A stretch of 16,840 nucleotides of DNA from Bacteroidaceae bacterium (GCA_016302435.1 JAEDNQ010000031.1:1-16840), one strand, 5' to 3'; shown: positions 7,230 to 14,672, counted from the stretch's first letter. Notes: a model not told the origin generated them from the sequence alone. Program-made: numbers and translations.

Positions 7230-8061
7230 CATCATCACCGTCACTTACAACGCCGGACATACCATCCTGCGCACTCTCCAAAGCGTGGCATGCCAGACAC
7301 ACCCCGACATAGAACATCTCATCATCGACGGTGCGTCAAAAGACAACACAATAGACATCGTGTGCAGCCAGGGATACACCACACTTCCCTCAACCTCAGA
7401 CAGCGAAAAGACAAAAGGCCTAAGCAGCAAGACAAAATGCTACACTCCTGATGCCAACAGCAGAAGGACAGGAAGTGAGAACACTCTCCGCCACTTCATC
7501 AGCGAGCCAGACAAAGGACTTTACGATGCCATGAACAAGGGCTTGCACCTTGCCACAGGCGACTTCCTCTGCTTCCTCAACGCTGGTGACACTCTCTCCT
7601 CGCCCGACACACTCGCCCACATAGCAGCCAAGGCCTCAGAACCCAAGGCAGCCCTCATATACGGCGAGACAAACATAGTGGACGACAACGGTCAGTTCCT
7701 GCGCCCCCGTCGCCTCCACCCAACCTCCAGCATGACATGGAGAAACTTCAAACACGGCATGCTCATCTGCCACCAGGCATTCTACATTCGCCGCGACCTC
7801 GCCCCCGACTATGACCTCAGCTACCGCTTCTCAGCAGACTTCGACTGGTGCATACGCTGCATGAAAGAGGCAGAACGCAAAGGCATGCTCAACATCCACC
7901 TCCCCGAACCCATAGCCAACTATCTCAGCGAAGGCATGACCACAGCCAACCACAAGGCCTCACTCAAAGAACGATATGCCATCATGGTAAAACACTACGG
8001 CTCCTTTACTACTGCCGCCATGCACCTGTGGTTCGTACTGAGAGCAATAGTAAAGGCATAG
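7219..8061 (+). CDS. GT2 family glycosyltransferase, WcaE-like
   Basis: A 280-residue GT-A fold glycosyltransferase. It starts with the family hallmark ISIITVTYNAGHTILRTLQSV, followed by IIDGASKDNT (Asp37 region) and ISEPDKGLYDAMNKGLHLATGDFLCFLNAGD, where NAGD (121-124) stands at the DXD metal-binding position. SADFDW (205-210) marks the acceptor or catalytic-base region. Family members normally pass from DGASxDxT to ISEPDKG in roughly 20 residues; here the link is nearly twice that because of a polar Ser/Thr/Lys-rich stretch at about residues 50-90. The ATG at 7219 overlaps the preceding glycosyltransferase gene by 11 nt, indicating coupled translation. Its stop codon lies inside the first unit of the 9-bp repeat array. 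It probably acts in exopolysaccharide or LPS synthesis; donor and acceptor are unknown. Confidence 0.88.
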   Translation: MRISIITVTYNAGHTILRTLQSVACQTHPDIEHLIIDGASKDNTIDIVCSQGYTTLPSTSDSEKTKGLSSKTKCYTPDANSRRTGSENTLRHFISEPDKGLYDAMNKGLHLATGDFLCFLNAGDTLSSPDTLAHIAAKASEPKAALIYGETNIVDDNGQFLRPRRLHPTSSMTWRNFKHGMLICHQAFYIRRDLAPDYDLSYRFSADFDWCIRCMKEAERKGMLNIHLPEPIANYLSEGMTTANHKASLKERYAIMVKHYGSFTTAAMHLWFVLRAIVKA

Positions 8062-8152
8062 CCTCTATAGCTTCTATAGCCTCTATATCCAAGATTCGCA
8101 AGGATGGTTTTGTCTATGCTCTATAGCTTCTATAGCCTACATAGCTTCTATC
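8061..8152 (+). repeat. Interrupted array of a 9-bp unit (GCYTCTATA) before the SulP gene
   Basis: Three contiguous units at 8061-8087 (GCCTCTATA, GCTTCTATA, GCCTCTATA), a 30-bp interruption, then four degenerate units at 8118-8152 (GCTCTATA, GCTTCTATA, GCCTACATA, GCTTCTATC). The first unit contains the last base of the GT2 stop codon. The whole 110-bp spacer before the SulP gene is mostly this repeat; no exact TAnnTTTG promoter is visible in it. The same unit recurs at 16752-16778 on the opposite strand. Confidence 0.85.
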
Positions 8153-8171
8153 AAACAACATCATAAACACA

Positions 8172-9854
8172 ATGAAGAAACTACATCTTTCAAAGCCCGA
8201 GCTCTTTTACACGCTCAAAGACTACAACAAGCAAAAATTCACCGCCGACCTCATGGCAGGCATCATCGTGGGCATCGTAGCCCTCCCACTTGCCATCGCA
8301 TTCGGCATCGCCTCAGGCGTTTCCCCTGAGAAGGGTATCCTCACAGCCATCATAGCAGGCTTTGCCATCAGCGCCTTCGGCGGAAGCCGCGTACAGATAG
8401 GCGGTCCTACAGGCGCATTCATCATCATCATCTACGGCATCATCCAGCAGTATGGCCTCACAGGCTTAGCCATAGCCACCGTCCTGGCCGGCATCTTCCT
8501 CATTCTGCTCGGTGTACTCAAACTCGGCACCATCATACGCTACATCCCCTACCCCATCATCGTGGGATTCACCAGCGGTATCGCCGTCACCATCTTCTCC
8601 ACACAGATAAAGGATCTTCTCGGCCTACACATTGAGGGCACCGTGCCAGCCGACTTCATAGAGAAATGGATATGCTACTTCCAGAACTTCTCCTCGGTCG
8701 ACCTCGCCACAGCCATTGTAGGCATCCTCTCCATAGTCATCATAGCCTGCACACCCATGGTCAGCAAGAAAGTGCCAGGCTCACTGGTAGCAATCATCGT
8801 CATGACCATAGCTGGCATCATCATGACCGAATACTTCAACATCCATGTCGACACCATCGGTGACCGCTTCGAGATCAATCCGTCAGTGCCAGAAGCAGAC
8901 ATACCATCGCTCAACTGGGACAGCATCAAGGGACTCCTCTCACCAGCCATCACCATCGCCATCCTCGGAGCCATAGAGAGCCTCCTCTCTGCCACTGTGG
9001 CGGACGGTATCATTGGTCACAAGCACGACTCCAACCAGGAGCTCATCGGACAAGGAGTAGCCAACGTGCTCAGCCCCATCTTCGGCGGCATACCAGCCAC
9101 AGGCGCCATTGCCCGCACCATGACCAATATCAACAACGGCGGCAAGACACCTATCGCAGGCATCATCCATGCCGTAGTGCTCCTCCTCATCTACTTCTTC
9201 CTTATGCCATACGCCAAGTATATCCCAATGGCATGTCTCGCAGGTGTCCTCGTCGTAGTCAGCTACAACATGAGCGGATGGCGCACAGTAAGAGAGATGA
9301 TGCACAACCCCAAGAGCGACACCTTCGTCCTCTGGCTCACCTTCATCCTCACCGTTATCTTCGACCTCACCATAGCCATCGAGGTTGGCCTCATGATAGC
9401 CTGTCTCCTCTGCATGCGCCGCATGGCTGAGACAACACAGGTCAGCGTCCTTACCGACGATGATGTCATTGACCCAACAGCAGAGACAGACCTTGCCACC
9501 AACCCCAACATTGAGCAGCTTCAGATACCAGAGCACGTAGAGGTATACGAGATCAACGGCCCTTACTTCTTCGGCATAGCCAACAAGTTTGAAGAGGTCA
9601 TGGCACAGATGAACGACCGTCCAAAAGTGCGCATCATACGTATGCGCAAGGTGCCATTCATCGACTCCACAGGCATGCACAACCTCACCAATCTCATCAC
9701 CATGTCAAAGAAGGAGAACATCAAGATTATCCTCTCTGGAGTCAACGACTACGTGCGCTCCGTATTGGCCAAGAATGGCTTCTATGAACTGGTGGGCGAA
9801 GAGAATATTTGCCCAAATATCAACCAAGCCCTCGAAAGAGCAAAGCAGGCATAA
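8172..9854 (+). CDS. SulP/SLC26 family inorganic anion transporter with STAS domain
   Basis: A 560-residue inner-membrane anion transporter of the SulP (SLC26) family; members carry sulfate, bicarbonate, dicarboxylates or other anions. Residues ~25-425 are a run of hydrophobic helices containing the family signature GIVALPLAIAFGIASGVSPEKGILTAIIAGF near the N-terminus and GGIPATGAIARTMTNINNGGKTPIAGIIHA in the middle. Residues ~455-560 form a cytoplasmic STAS domain with the conserved IDSTG motif (Asp498-Ser499). The ATG at 8172 is chosen because LKDYNKQKFTADLMAGIIVGIVALPLAI directly follows, as in the family. It lies downstream of two glycosyltransferases in the same direction but across a repeat-filled spacer, so it may be a separate unit. 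Bicarbonate versus sulfate cannot be decided: no carbonic anhydrase or sulfur-assimilation gene is adjacent. Confidence 0.93.
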   Translation: MKKLHLSKPELFYTLKDYNKQKFTADLMAGIIVGIVALPLAIAFGIASGVSPEKGILTAIIAGFAISAFGGSRVQIGGPTGAFIIIIYGIIQQYGLTGLAIATVLAGIFLILLGVLKLGTIIRYIPYPIIVGFTSGIAVTIFSTQIKDLLGLHIEGTVPADFIEKWICYFQNFSSVDLATAIVGILSIVIIACTPMVSKKVPGSLVAIIVMTIAGIIMTEYFNIHVDTIGDRFEINPSVPEADIPSLNWDSIKGLLSPAITIAILGAIESLLSATVADGIIGHKHDSNQELIGQGVANVLSPIFGGIPATGAIARTMTNINNGGKTPIAGIIHAVVLLLIYFFLMPYAKYIPMACLAGVLVVVSYNMSGWRTVREMMHNPKSDTFVLWLTFILTVIFDLTIAIEVGLMIACLLCMRRMAETTQVSVLTDDDVIDPTAETDLATNPNIEQLQIPEHVEVYEINGPYFFGIANKFEEVMAQMNDRPKVRIIRMRKVPFIDSTGMHNLTNLITMSKKENIKIILSGVNDYVRSVLAKNGFYELVGEENICPNINQALERAKQA

Positions 9855-9890
9855 GACCGAGCCCTCCCAAGAAGCAAAGAATGCCTCCGC

Positions 9891-9929
9891 AGGAGCAAGC
9901 AGCCATCCTGAAGGAGCAAGCAGCCATCC
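9891..9929 (+). repeat. Two 18-bp direct repeats in the SulP-flavoprotein spacer
   Basis: The sequence AGGAGCAAGCAGCCATCC occurs at 9891-9908 and again, without change, at 9912-9929 (period 21 bp). It lies in the 177-bp spacer 9855-10031 after the transporter stop. No promoter of the usual type and no terminator hairpin was recognised in this spacer. Confidence 0.8.
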
Positions 9930-10031
9930 AGAAGAACCCACTTTCAAAAACAAGTTATAACTTCCAAAAGTTCCCCGATCGTGCCCACACCCTCAACTAC
10001 ACACAGCGTGCCTTCCTCTCTTGCACCCAGC

Positions 10032-11246
10032 ATGGAGGGGAAGGCACGTTCGCTTGCCATCATAGGAGGAGGCGCAGCTGGCTTCTTCCTTGCCATCAAC
10101 GCCAAGGAACTCTTGCCAAGCCTACACGTCACTATCTTTGAGCAGCAAGACCGTCCTCTGAAGAAAGTAGAGATATCGGGAGGAGGCCGTTGCAACTGCA
10201 CCAACACCTTCGCCCAAGTCACAGACCTTGGTCAAGTATACCCTCGCGGTTCGAAACTGCTCAAGCGCCTTTTCAAGCAGTTTGGCCCTAAGGATGCCTA
10301 CCGATGGTTTGAAGAGCACGGAGTTCCCCTTGTCGTACAGTCCGACGAGTGCATCTTTCCTGAGGCACAAGACAGCCACGCCATCATAGACTGCTTCCTC
10401 TATGAAGCCAGAAGACACTCTATAGAAGTGAAGACACGAGCCAAGGTGACAGACGCTGAGATCCTTTTCGACCACTATGACTACGTAGCCGTCACCACAG
10501 GAGGCATCAGCCGCAGTTCCCTACTCACACCCACCTACGGGCGCAACACCCCCATCACTCCCCTTGCTCCCAGCCTCTTCACCTTCAACATAAAGGATGA
10601 AACGCTTCATGAACTCATGGGCACTGTAGTGGAACACGCCATCGTGTCCATCCCTTCAACAAAATTCAGGGTGCAAGACCCGCTCCTCATCACACATTGG
10701 GGCATGAGCGGTCCGGCAGTGCTCAAGCTCTCCAGCCATGCAGCCACCCACCTTGCGGCCAATAATTACAGGTCACCCATTCTCGTCAACTGGACAGGAG
10801 AGACCAATGCAGACACAGTCCTATCGCATCTCACAGACCTTCTCGCTGCCTCATCTGGCAAACTCATAGACAACATCCATGCCTTCCATCTCCAGTCACG
10901 CCTGTGGATTTACCTTCTCAACAAAAGCCAGCTTCAAGGCCGCCGCTGCAGAGAGATAGGCAAGAAAGGGCTCAACCGCCTCGTCAACATACTGACCAAC
11001 GACCTCTACCATATAGACAGCCGCTGTCAGTACAAGGAAGAATTCGTCACCTGCGGTGGAGTTGACCTAAGCAGTGTGGACAAAGCCACCCTTGAGTCAA
11101 AGCTCCGCCCCGGACTCTTCTTTGCCGGAGAAGTCCTCGACATAGACGGAGTCACTGGCGGCTTCAACTTCCAAGCCGCATGGACAACAGCCTACGCCGT
11201 GGCGAAAGCAATAGCAGATAGAGAGATTATCAACCATAGCGAATAG
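10032..11246 (+). CDS. NAD(P)/FAD-dependent oxidoreductase, HI0933/YhiN family
   Basis: A flavoprotein of the HI0933-like family (BaiN/YhiN relatives, often annotated aminoacetone-oxidase-family FAD-binding enzyme); the substrate in this lineage is not known. The FAD-binding Rossmann motif GGGAAG is at residues 12-17 from the ATG at 10032, followed by an acidic residue after the second strand (IFEQQD) and the family signature KKVEISGGGRCNCTN at ~44-58. The middle contains LITHWGMSGPAVLKLS, and the C-terminus has CGGVDLSSVDKATLESKLRPGLFFAGEVLDIDGVTGGFNFQAAWTTA, the second FAD-contact signature. A GTG at 9981 would add 17 residues that are Ser/Thr/Pro-rich and unlike the family, so the internal ATG giving 404 residues is preferred. 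It is convergent with the GH53 gene. Confidence 0.9.
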   Translation: MEGKARSLAIIGGGAAGFFLAINAKELLPSLHVTIFEQQDRPLKKVEISGGGRCNCTNTFAQVTDLGQVYPRGSKLLKRLFKQFGPKDAYRWFEEHGVPLVVQSDECIFPEAQDSHAIIDCFLYEARRHSIEVKTRAKVTDAEILFDHYDYVAVTTGGISRSSLLTPTYGRNTPITPLAPSLFTFNIKDETLHELMGTVVEHAIVSIPSTKFRVQDPLLITHWGMSGPAVLKLSSHAATHLAANNYRSPILVNWTGETNADTVLSHLTDLLAASSGKLIDNIHAFHLQSRLWIYLLNKSQLQGRRCREIGKKGLNRLVNILTNDLYHIDSRCQYKEEFVTCGGVDLSSVDKATLESKLRPGLFFAGEVLDIDGVTGGFNFQAAWTTAYAVAKAIADREIINHSE

Positions 11247-11287
11247 ACAAGCAGCAGCCTTAGCCTAAAGGCAAAGGCGGAAAGACT

Positions 11288-11309
11288 CGTTGGCCAAGAG
11301 AGCCAAACG
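11288..11309. terminator. Weak stem-loop between convergent genes
   Basis: CGTTGGC (11288-11294) pairs with GCCAAACG (11302-11309) with one bulged A around a 7-nt loop, midway between the flavoprotein and GH53 stop codons. No T-run follows on either strand, so it is only a possible transcription-ending structure. Confidence 0.25.
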
Positions 11310-11327
11310 TGAGTGACATTGCAATAG

Positions 11328-12884
11328 CTACATGCCGCTAAACACACCCTTCACTACAGCTCTGTCCTTACCATACGGCAAAGTATATCCTCGGTAGCCA
11401 TTATATCGTCTCAGACGTAGAGGCACATTTTCCTTTCCCTTCCATGTGCTGTCGCTGAGATAGTAATACTCTACCGACTGGCTATAGGAGAGATAAGTGG
11501 TGAAAGTAAACGTTGATGTAGAGTCTACACGAGTCATAGGCAATATCTGCCACTGGTCAAAGCCGTCATCGAGGAAAGAGCCTGTAATATAGCACTTGGT
11601 GTCAGCTCCTGCCCCTGGCACATCTACCAGGAAGGTCACCTTACCATTGTTGTCATTGAGGAAATCCATGCCGCCATGCTTCAGCATCTCATTCTTGAAG
11701 TCGAAGAATGCCACATTCTCCCATGTTGACCCTGTTCCCCATCTTGTAGGCACATTCGATGACACCCACCCTGGTTCCCAAGCCAGCACACCATATCCTC
11801 TGTTTGCTCTGAGCGCATGCTTGACGCTGAGCAGGAAGTCCTTCTGTAGCTGAGGACATACAGCATCAACATTTTTCATATATCCCTGGTCCATTACGTT
11901 CATCGTATTGTCGTTCCAGCTGTGCGTCCACACATGCCCTGTCTCAGCCACGAGCAGCTGCACACCATGTTTGCGGTAGAGGTTAGCAGACAGTTTGCCC
12001 AACTTCTCCACACCATACGTATGCCATTGCGGATAGTATGATATGGCCAATATGTCAAATCGCTTCAGCCCGTTTTTCTTCATGTCCTCTATCCACTGCA
12101 GGGTCTCCGTGTCCTGCATGGCGACATGCAGAGCAGTCTTCACGTCCGCATTGTTTTTGTTGTTGAAGTCCCTCACTGCTCTAAGAGCCGAATTGAGGAG
12201 TTTGGCATTGCGTTCATGATTAAGCGGAGCGAGCTCAGAGTTGTTGAGCACCATCATGTTGTGGTGGAGTTCATTGCCCAACTGCACCACGAGCGGCACC
12301 AGTCCGTCGCTGTTCAAGTCTTTGAGAGTAGACATAGTATAGTTATATACCGAATCTTGCAAGGCATCTGTAACATTGGCAATAGAAGTCCATGCAGCCG
12401 GGATGATATTCTTCTCCTGATCAGTCCAGGTGTCGGAATAGTGGAAGTCGAGCATGAAGTCCATGCCAGCCTCTTTGATGCGTCTTGCTCCGCGCTTGAC
12501 ATCATCAAGCTTTGAATAGTTGCCCCATGTAGGGTTGTGCCAGAGGCGGAGGCGCACGAGGTTGCCTCCAAACTTATGTATTGTCTGGTAGAGGTCAATA
12601 GTGTCTCCCCCCAGTGTATACTTGACGCCAGCGTCTTCCAGTTCATTGATATACGAAAGGTCAGCACCCACATAAAATTCCTTAGAGTACATGCACGTGT
12701 CCTCATTCGCAACATTAAACGCATCGCCTTCATCGTCCGAGGCATTGCCAGAGTGGCATGAAGCAACAGCCAACGCCAACACAGCCATAGATGCCATGCA
12801 GGAAGCAGCCTTGTTCATTAGTTTATGCCAAACATTAGTTACGAATGTGTTCTCATTATGTCTACGGTTCTCTTTTGTCATCAT
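11328..12884 (-). CDS. GH53 arabinogalactan endo-beta-1,4-galactanase, lipoprotein
   Basis: A glycoside hydrolase family 53 enzyme, which cuts beta-1,4-galactan chains of pectic side chains. The 518-residue frame has a lipoprotein signal ending LAVASC (Cys43), implying export and lipid anchoring, probably at the outer membrane. The (beta/alpha)8 domain spans ~68-405: YVGADLSYINELE at the start, LVRLRLWHNP, LDFHYSDTWTDQ, the acid/base in VVQLGNE (Glu205) and the nucleophile in LLVAETGHVW (Glu314). Residues ~413-518 form a separate beta-rich domain (VTFLVDVPGAG..CYITGSFLDDGFDQWQILPM...EYYYLSDSTW) that resembles starch-binding or CBM20-like modules. An ATG at 12818 (residue 23, MNKAASC) gives a more conventional signal peptide and may be the true start; the ATG at 12884 lies in a more A/T-rich context. 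No susC, susD or other hydrolase is adjacent. Confidence 0.92.
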   Translation of the reverse strand: MMTKENRRHNENTFVTNVWHKLMNKAASCMASMAVLALAVASCHSGNASDDEGDAFNVANEDTCMYSKEFYVGADLSYINELEDAGVKYTLGGDTIDLYQTIHKFGGNLVRLRLWHNPTWGNYSKLDDVKRGARRIKEAGMDFMLDFHYSDTWTDQEKNIIPAAWTSIANVTDALQDSVYNYTMSTLKDLNSDGLVPLVVQLGNELHHNMMVLNNSELAPLNHERNAKLLNSALRAVRDFNNKNNADVKTALHVAMQDTETLQWIEDMKKNGLKRFDILAISYYPQWHTYGVEKLGKLSANLYRKHGVQLLVAETGHVWTHSWNDNTMNVMDQGYMKNVDAVCPQLQKDFLLSVKHALRANRGYGVLAWEPGWVSSNVPTRWGTGSTWENVAFFDFKNEMLKHGGMDFLNDNNGKVTFLVDVPGAGADTKCYITGSFLDDGFDQWQILPMTRVDSTSTFTFTTYLSYSQSVEYYYLSDSTWKGKENVPLRLRRYNGYRGYTLPYGKDRAVVKGVFSGM

Positions 12885-12936
12885 AATTATGCTGTTAAGT
12901 TAGTAATGCTTTAATGCTGGTTCTATTAATCACAAT

Positions 12937-12953
12937 TCTTTTTCAGAAAAAGA
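12937..12953 (-). other. Perfect hairpin in the GH53 leader
   Basis: TCTTTTT and AAAAAGA form a perfect 7-bp stem with a 3-nt loop (12944-12946), between the predicted GH53 transcription start and its start codon. It would appear in the mRNA leader. It is A/U-rich and thus not very stable, and there is no following T-run to make it a terminator. Confidence 0.4.
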
Positions 12954-12970
12954 TCACTCGGGTTTTCGTA

Positions 12971-12991
12971 TTGCCAGCAAATCATTGGCAA
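12971..12991 (-). promoter_or_regulatory. Inverted repeat at the GH53 transcription start (possible operator)
   Basis: TTGCCA (12971-12976) and TGGCAA (12986-12991) form a 6-9-6 dyad that overlaps the last bases of the predicted -7 element and the predicted start point (~12982). The position fits a repressor site or a 5' stem in the transcript. The regulator is unknown. Confidence 0.4.
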
Positions 12992-13020
12992 AGGTATGAT
13001 TTATTTCTGACAAATGCAAA
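12989..13020 (-). promoter_or_regulatory. GH53 gene promoter (Bacteroidetes type)
   Basis: On the - strand TTTG (13017-13020) is followed after exactly 20 nt by TACCTTTG (12989-12996), matching the Bacteroidetes -33/-7 pattern. The predicted start near 12982 gives a leader of about 100 nt to the ATG at 12884. The element lies in the 286-bp gap between the phosphoesterase stop (13171) and the GH53 start, so the GH53 gene probably has its own transcript. The remainder of the gap, 13021-13170, shows no recognised feature. Confidence 0.7.
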
Positions 13021-13170
13021 CAAGAGAGGAACTATCTTACTCTTGGGGGCGGTATTATACTCAACATACACATTTTGCTATTACGAGTTTCCAATACCTC
13101 ACCTCGCACTAAGGAATGATAAATGGACAAATGTCTTCACCTTTCACATGTGCAACATACATCCATCCCG

Positions 13171-13689
13171 TCATATCAGAGGAACGACAAGCTTCTCCTG
13201 GTCATTGAGTTCGATGACCTCCAAGTCCTTTATCTCCTGTCCGTCGATGACAAACCTGACGAGCGTGCGCACCTCATGGAAGCCTGCCTTGCCAGCAGCA
13301 CCCGGGTTAATGTGCAAGAGGTCGAGCATAGGGTCATACATCACCTTGAGAAGATGTGAATGGCCTGATATGAAAAGTTTTGGAGGGTCAGCAAGGAGCA
13401 TGCGCCTCACCCTCGCGTCATACTTTCCTGGATAGCCGCCTATATGGGTCATGAAGACCTCCACATTCTCACACCTCCACCTCAGCACCTGAGGGAATGT
13501 ATAGTGGAAGTCATGGCCATCGATATTGCCATAGACAGCTCTGAGCGGAGCGACCTCCCTGAGACGGTCAGCCACCTCCATCGTACCAATGTCGCCTGCA
13601 TGCCATATCTCGTCGCAATCTTTGAAATACTTGGCAAAGCGCTCATCCCAACAGCCGTGGGTATCGGATAATAGTCCTATCTTTTTCAT
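13171..13689 (-). CDS. YfcE/MJ0936-type metallophosphoesterase
   Basis: A 172-residue protein of the YfcE/MJ0936 family of small calcineurin-like phosphodiesterases. It shows the full two-metal site: SDTHG (Asp9, His11), HAGDIG (Asp33), GNIDGHD (Asn55), THIGG (His82) and GHSH (His110, His112). The fold-closing HINPGAAG motif is also present. Family members hydrolyse phosphodiesters in vitro, but the physiological substrate is generally unknown. It is cytoplasmic with no signal peptide. It lies 21 nt downstream of the GT2 glycosyltransferase gene on the same strand and is probably cotranscribed with it. The ATG at 13689 is the only start that keeps the metal-binding N-terminus. Confidence 0.93.
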   Translation of the reverse strand: MKKIGLLSDTHGCWDERFAKYFKDCDEIWHAGDIGTMEVADRLREVAPLRAVYGNIDGHDFHYTFPQVLRWRCENVEVFMTHIGGYPGKYDARVRRMLLADPPKLFISGHSHLLKVMYDPMLDLLHINPGAAGKAGFHEVRTLVRFVIDGQEIKDLEVIELNDQEKLVVPLI

Positions 13690-13710
13690 TGTAGCTTTGG
13701 TTTTTATAGG

Positions 13711-14598
13711 CTATACCCCTCTCTTCACCCTCTCATAGTACCCCAGCTTATACACTGAGAACAGCAGCAGTGAGGGATTTTGCGAGAGCAGGTTTCGTCT
13801 TATGGTCCCGCCGAAGAGGAAGAAGCCGAGCCGTACCACCCATAGCAGGTGGAGACGCCGGCACATCTGGTAAGCTCTGCCAACGTAGCTGTGAGCCTCC
13901 ATGCGGTCGGCTATACCGCTCAGCGTGCGCAAGGCCGTCTCGCTCTTGCGGAGAAACTGCTCGTTGGTGTCGAGGCCGAGATGGACGAGAGGGTTGTCAA
14001 TGTGGAGTATGCTTATCTGCCGCCTCTTCAGTTCTACGCCGAAGAGGGCATCCTCATAGCCATATTCGTGGCAGTCCTTGTCGAAGAGTATGCAGAGGAA
14101 AACCGAACGGCGAATCATTACATTGAACGTGCTGAACTTATCATACGGGGTGCGATTTCTCATCTCACTGCCACGACATTTGTCAGCTTCCTTCTCATAC
14201 TTAAAGCGGAGAGTGACATTCGGGTCATAGTTGTGTTCAGCGTGGTGGAGGCCTCCTACGATGACATCAGCCTTGCCTATACTATTATAATATGTGCGTA
14301 CGAAGTCTGGATGGTCGACACCAGCATCGCTGTCTATAAACACTATCCAGTCGTACTGCGCCTCCCTTGCCAGCTGATTACAGGTGGCAGCTCTGCCTTT
14401 GTTTGTCCTGTTGACGATATGGCGGCAATGAGTAAGCTCAGTTATCTTGTGGTTGGCTATGATGTTGACCTGCGAACGGCTGCCGTCTTCTGCCACGATG
14501 ATTTCGTAGGCGATGCCTAACTGTTCAGCTTGTTCATGGATGTCGTATACCAGCTTGTAGCAGGTATAGTCGTATGTGGGGATGAGAAAAGAGATCAT
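13711..14598 (-). CDS. GT2 family glycosyltransferase downstream of porZ
   Basis: A 295-residue GT-A glycosyltransferase. From the chosen ATG it begins MISFLIPTYDYTC, the family's first beta strand, then EIIVAEDGSRS, NKGRAATCNQLAREA and WIVFIDSDAGV, where Asp89-x-Asp91 is the DXD metal/nucleotide site. Later motifs STFNVMIRRSVF and HEYGYEDALFGVELKRR fit the acceptor-binding and catalytic-base region. The C-terminus (LLWVVRLGFFLFGGTIRRNLLS) is aromatic and basic and may touch the membrane. An ATG 12 codons upstream (14634) would add MIAPDPFFTYQT, which precedes the conserved strand and is not expected in the family, so 14598 is preferred. It follows porZ by 73 bp and precedes yfcE-like by 21 bp. 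The stop codon falls in TATAGCC, a fragment of the 9-bp repeat. Substrate unknown. Confidence 0.88.
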   Translation of the reverse strand: MISFLIPTYDYTCYKLVYDIHEQAEQLGIAYEIIVAEDGSRSQVNIIANHKITELTHCRHIVNRTNKGRAATCNQLAREAQYDWIVFIDSDAGVDHPDFVRTYYNSIGKADVIVGGLHHAEHNYDPNVTLRFKYEKEADKCRGSEMRNRTPYDKFSTFNVMIRRSVFLCILFDKDCHEYGYEDALFGVELKRRQISILHIDNPLVHLGLDTNEQFLRKSETALRTLSGIADRMEAHSYVGRAYQMCRRLHLLWVVRLGFFLFGGTIRRNLLSQNPSLLLFSVYKLGYYERVKRGV

Positions 14599-14644
14599 TG
14601 TCTGGTATGTGAAAAAAGGGTCGGGAGCTATCAATTCTCGCCCT

Positions 14645-14672
14645 CAAAAGTATTATCAATTACAGAACTTAT
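14645..14672 (-). promoter_or_regulatory. Possible internal promoter for the GT2-phosphoesterase pair
   Basis: TACTTTTG on the - strand (14645-14652) matches TAnnTTTG and sits in the porZ-GT2 gap, about 47 nt before the GT2 start codon. The position 20 nt upstream lacks a good TTTG, so this is weaker than the other promoters in the window. Confidence 0.35.

Noticed and set aside
7366..7488. Frameshift or pseudogene in the GT2 enzyme
   Set aside because: The frame is open throughout and both flanking motifs are intact, so it is an in-frame insert.
8061..8152. CRISPR array
   Set aside because: Units are only 9 bp and mostly contiguous, without unique spacers of regular length, and no cas gene is nearby.
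8940..9680. Long antisense frame of 246 codons within the transporter gene
   Set aside because: It is fully covered by a clear SulP gene, has a His/Asp/Val/Cys-biased composition from reading codons backwards, and shows no domain.
9981..10031. GTG start extending the flavoprotein by 17 residues
   Set aside because: The extension is Ser/Thr/Pro-rich and lies ahead of the usual N-terminal FAD strand; the ATG at 10032 gives the family's normal start.
12914..13435. 173-codon + strand frame across the GH53 upstream gap
   Set aside because: Its second half is antisense to the YfcE-like gene and its first half overlaps the GH53 promoter and leader; no recognisable domain.
13849..14520. 223-codon + strand frame opposite the GT2 gene
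   Set aside because: Antisense shadow of a glycosyltransferase with a complete set of motifs on the - strand.
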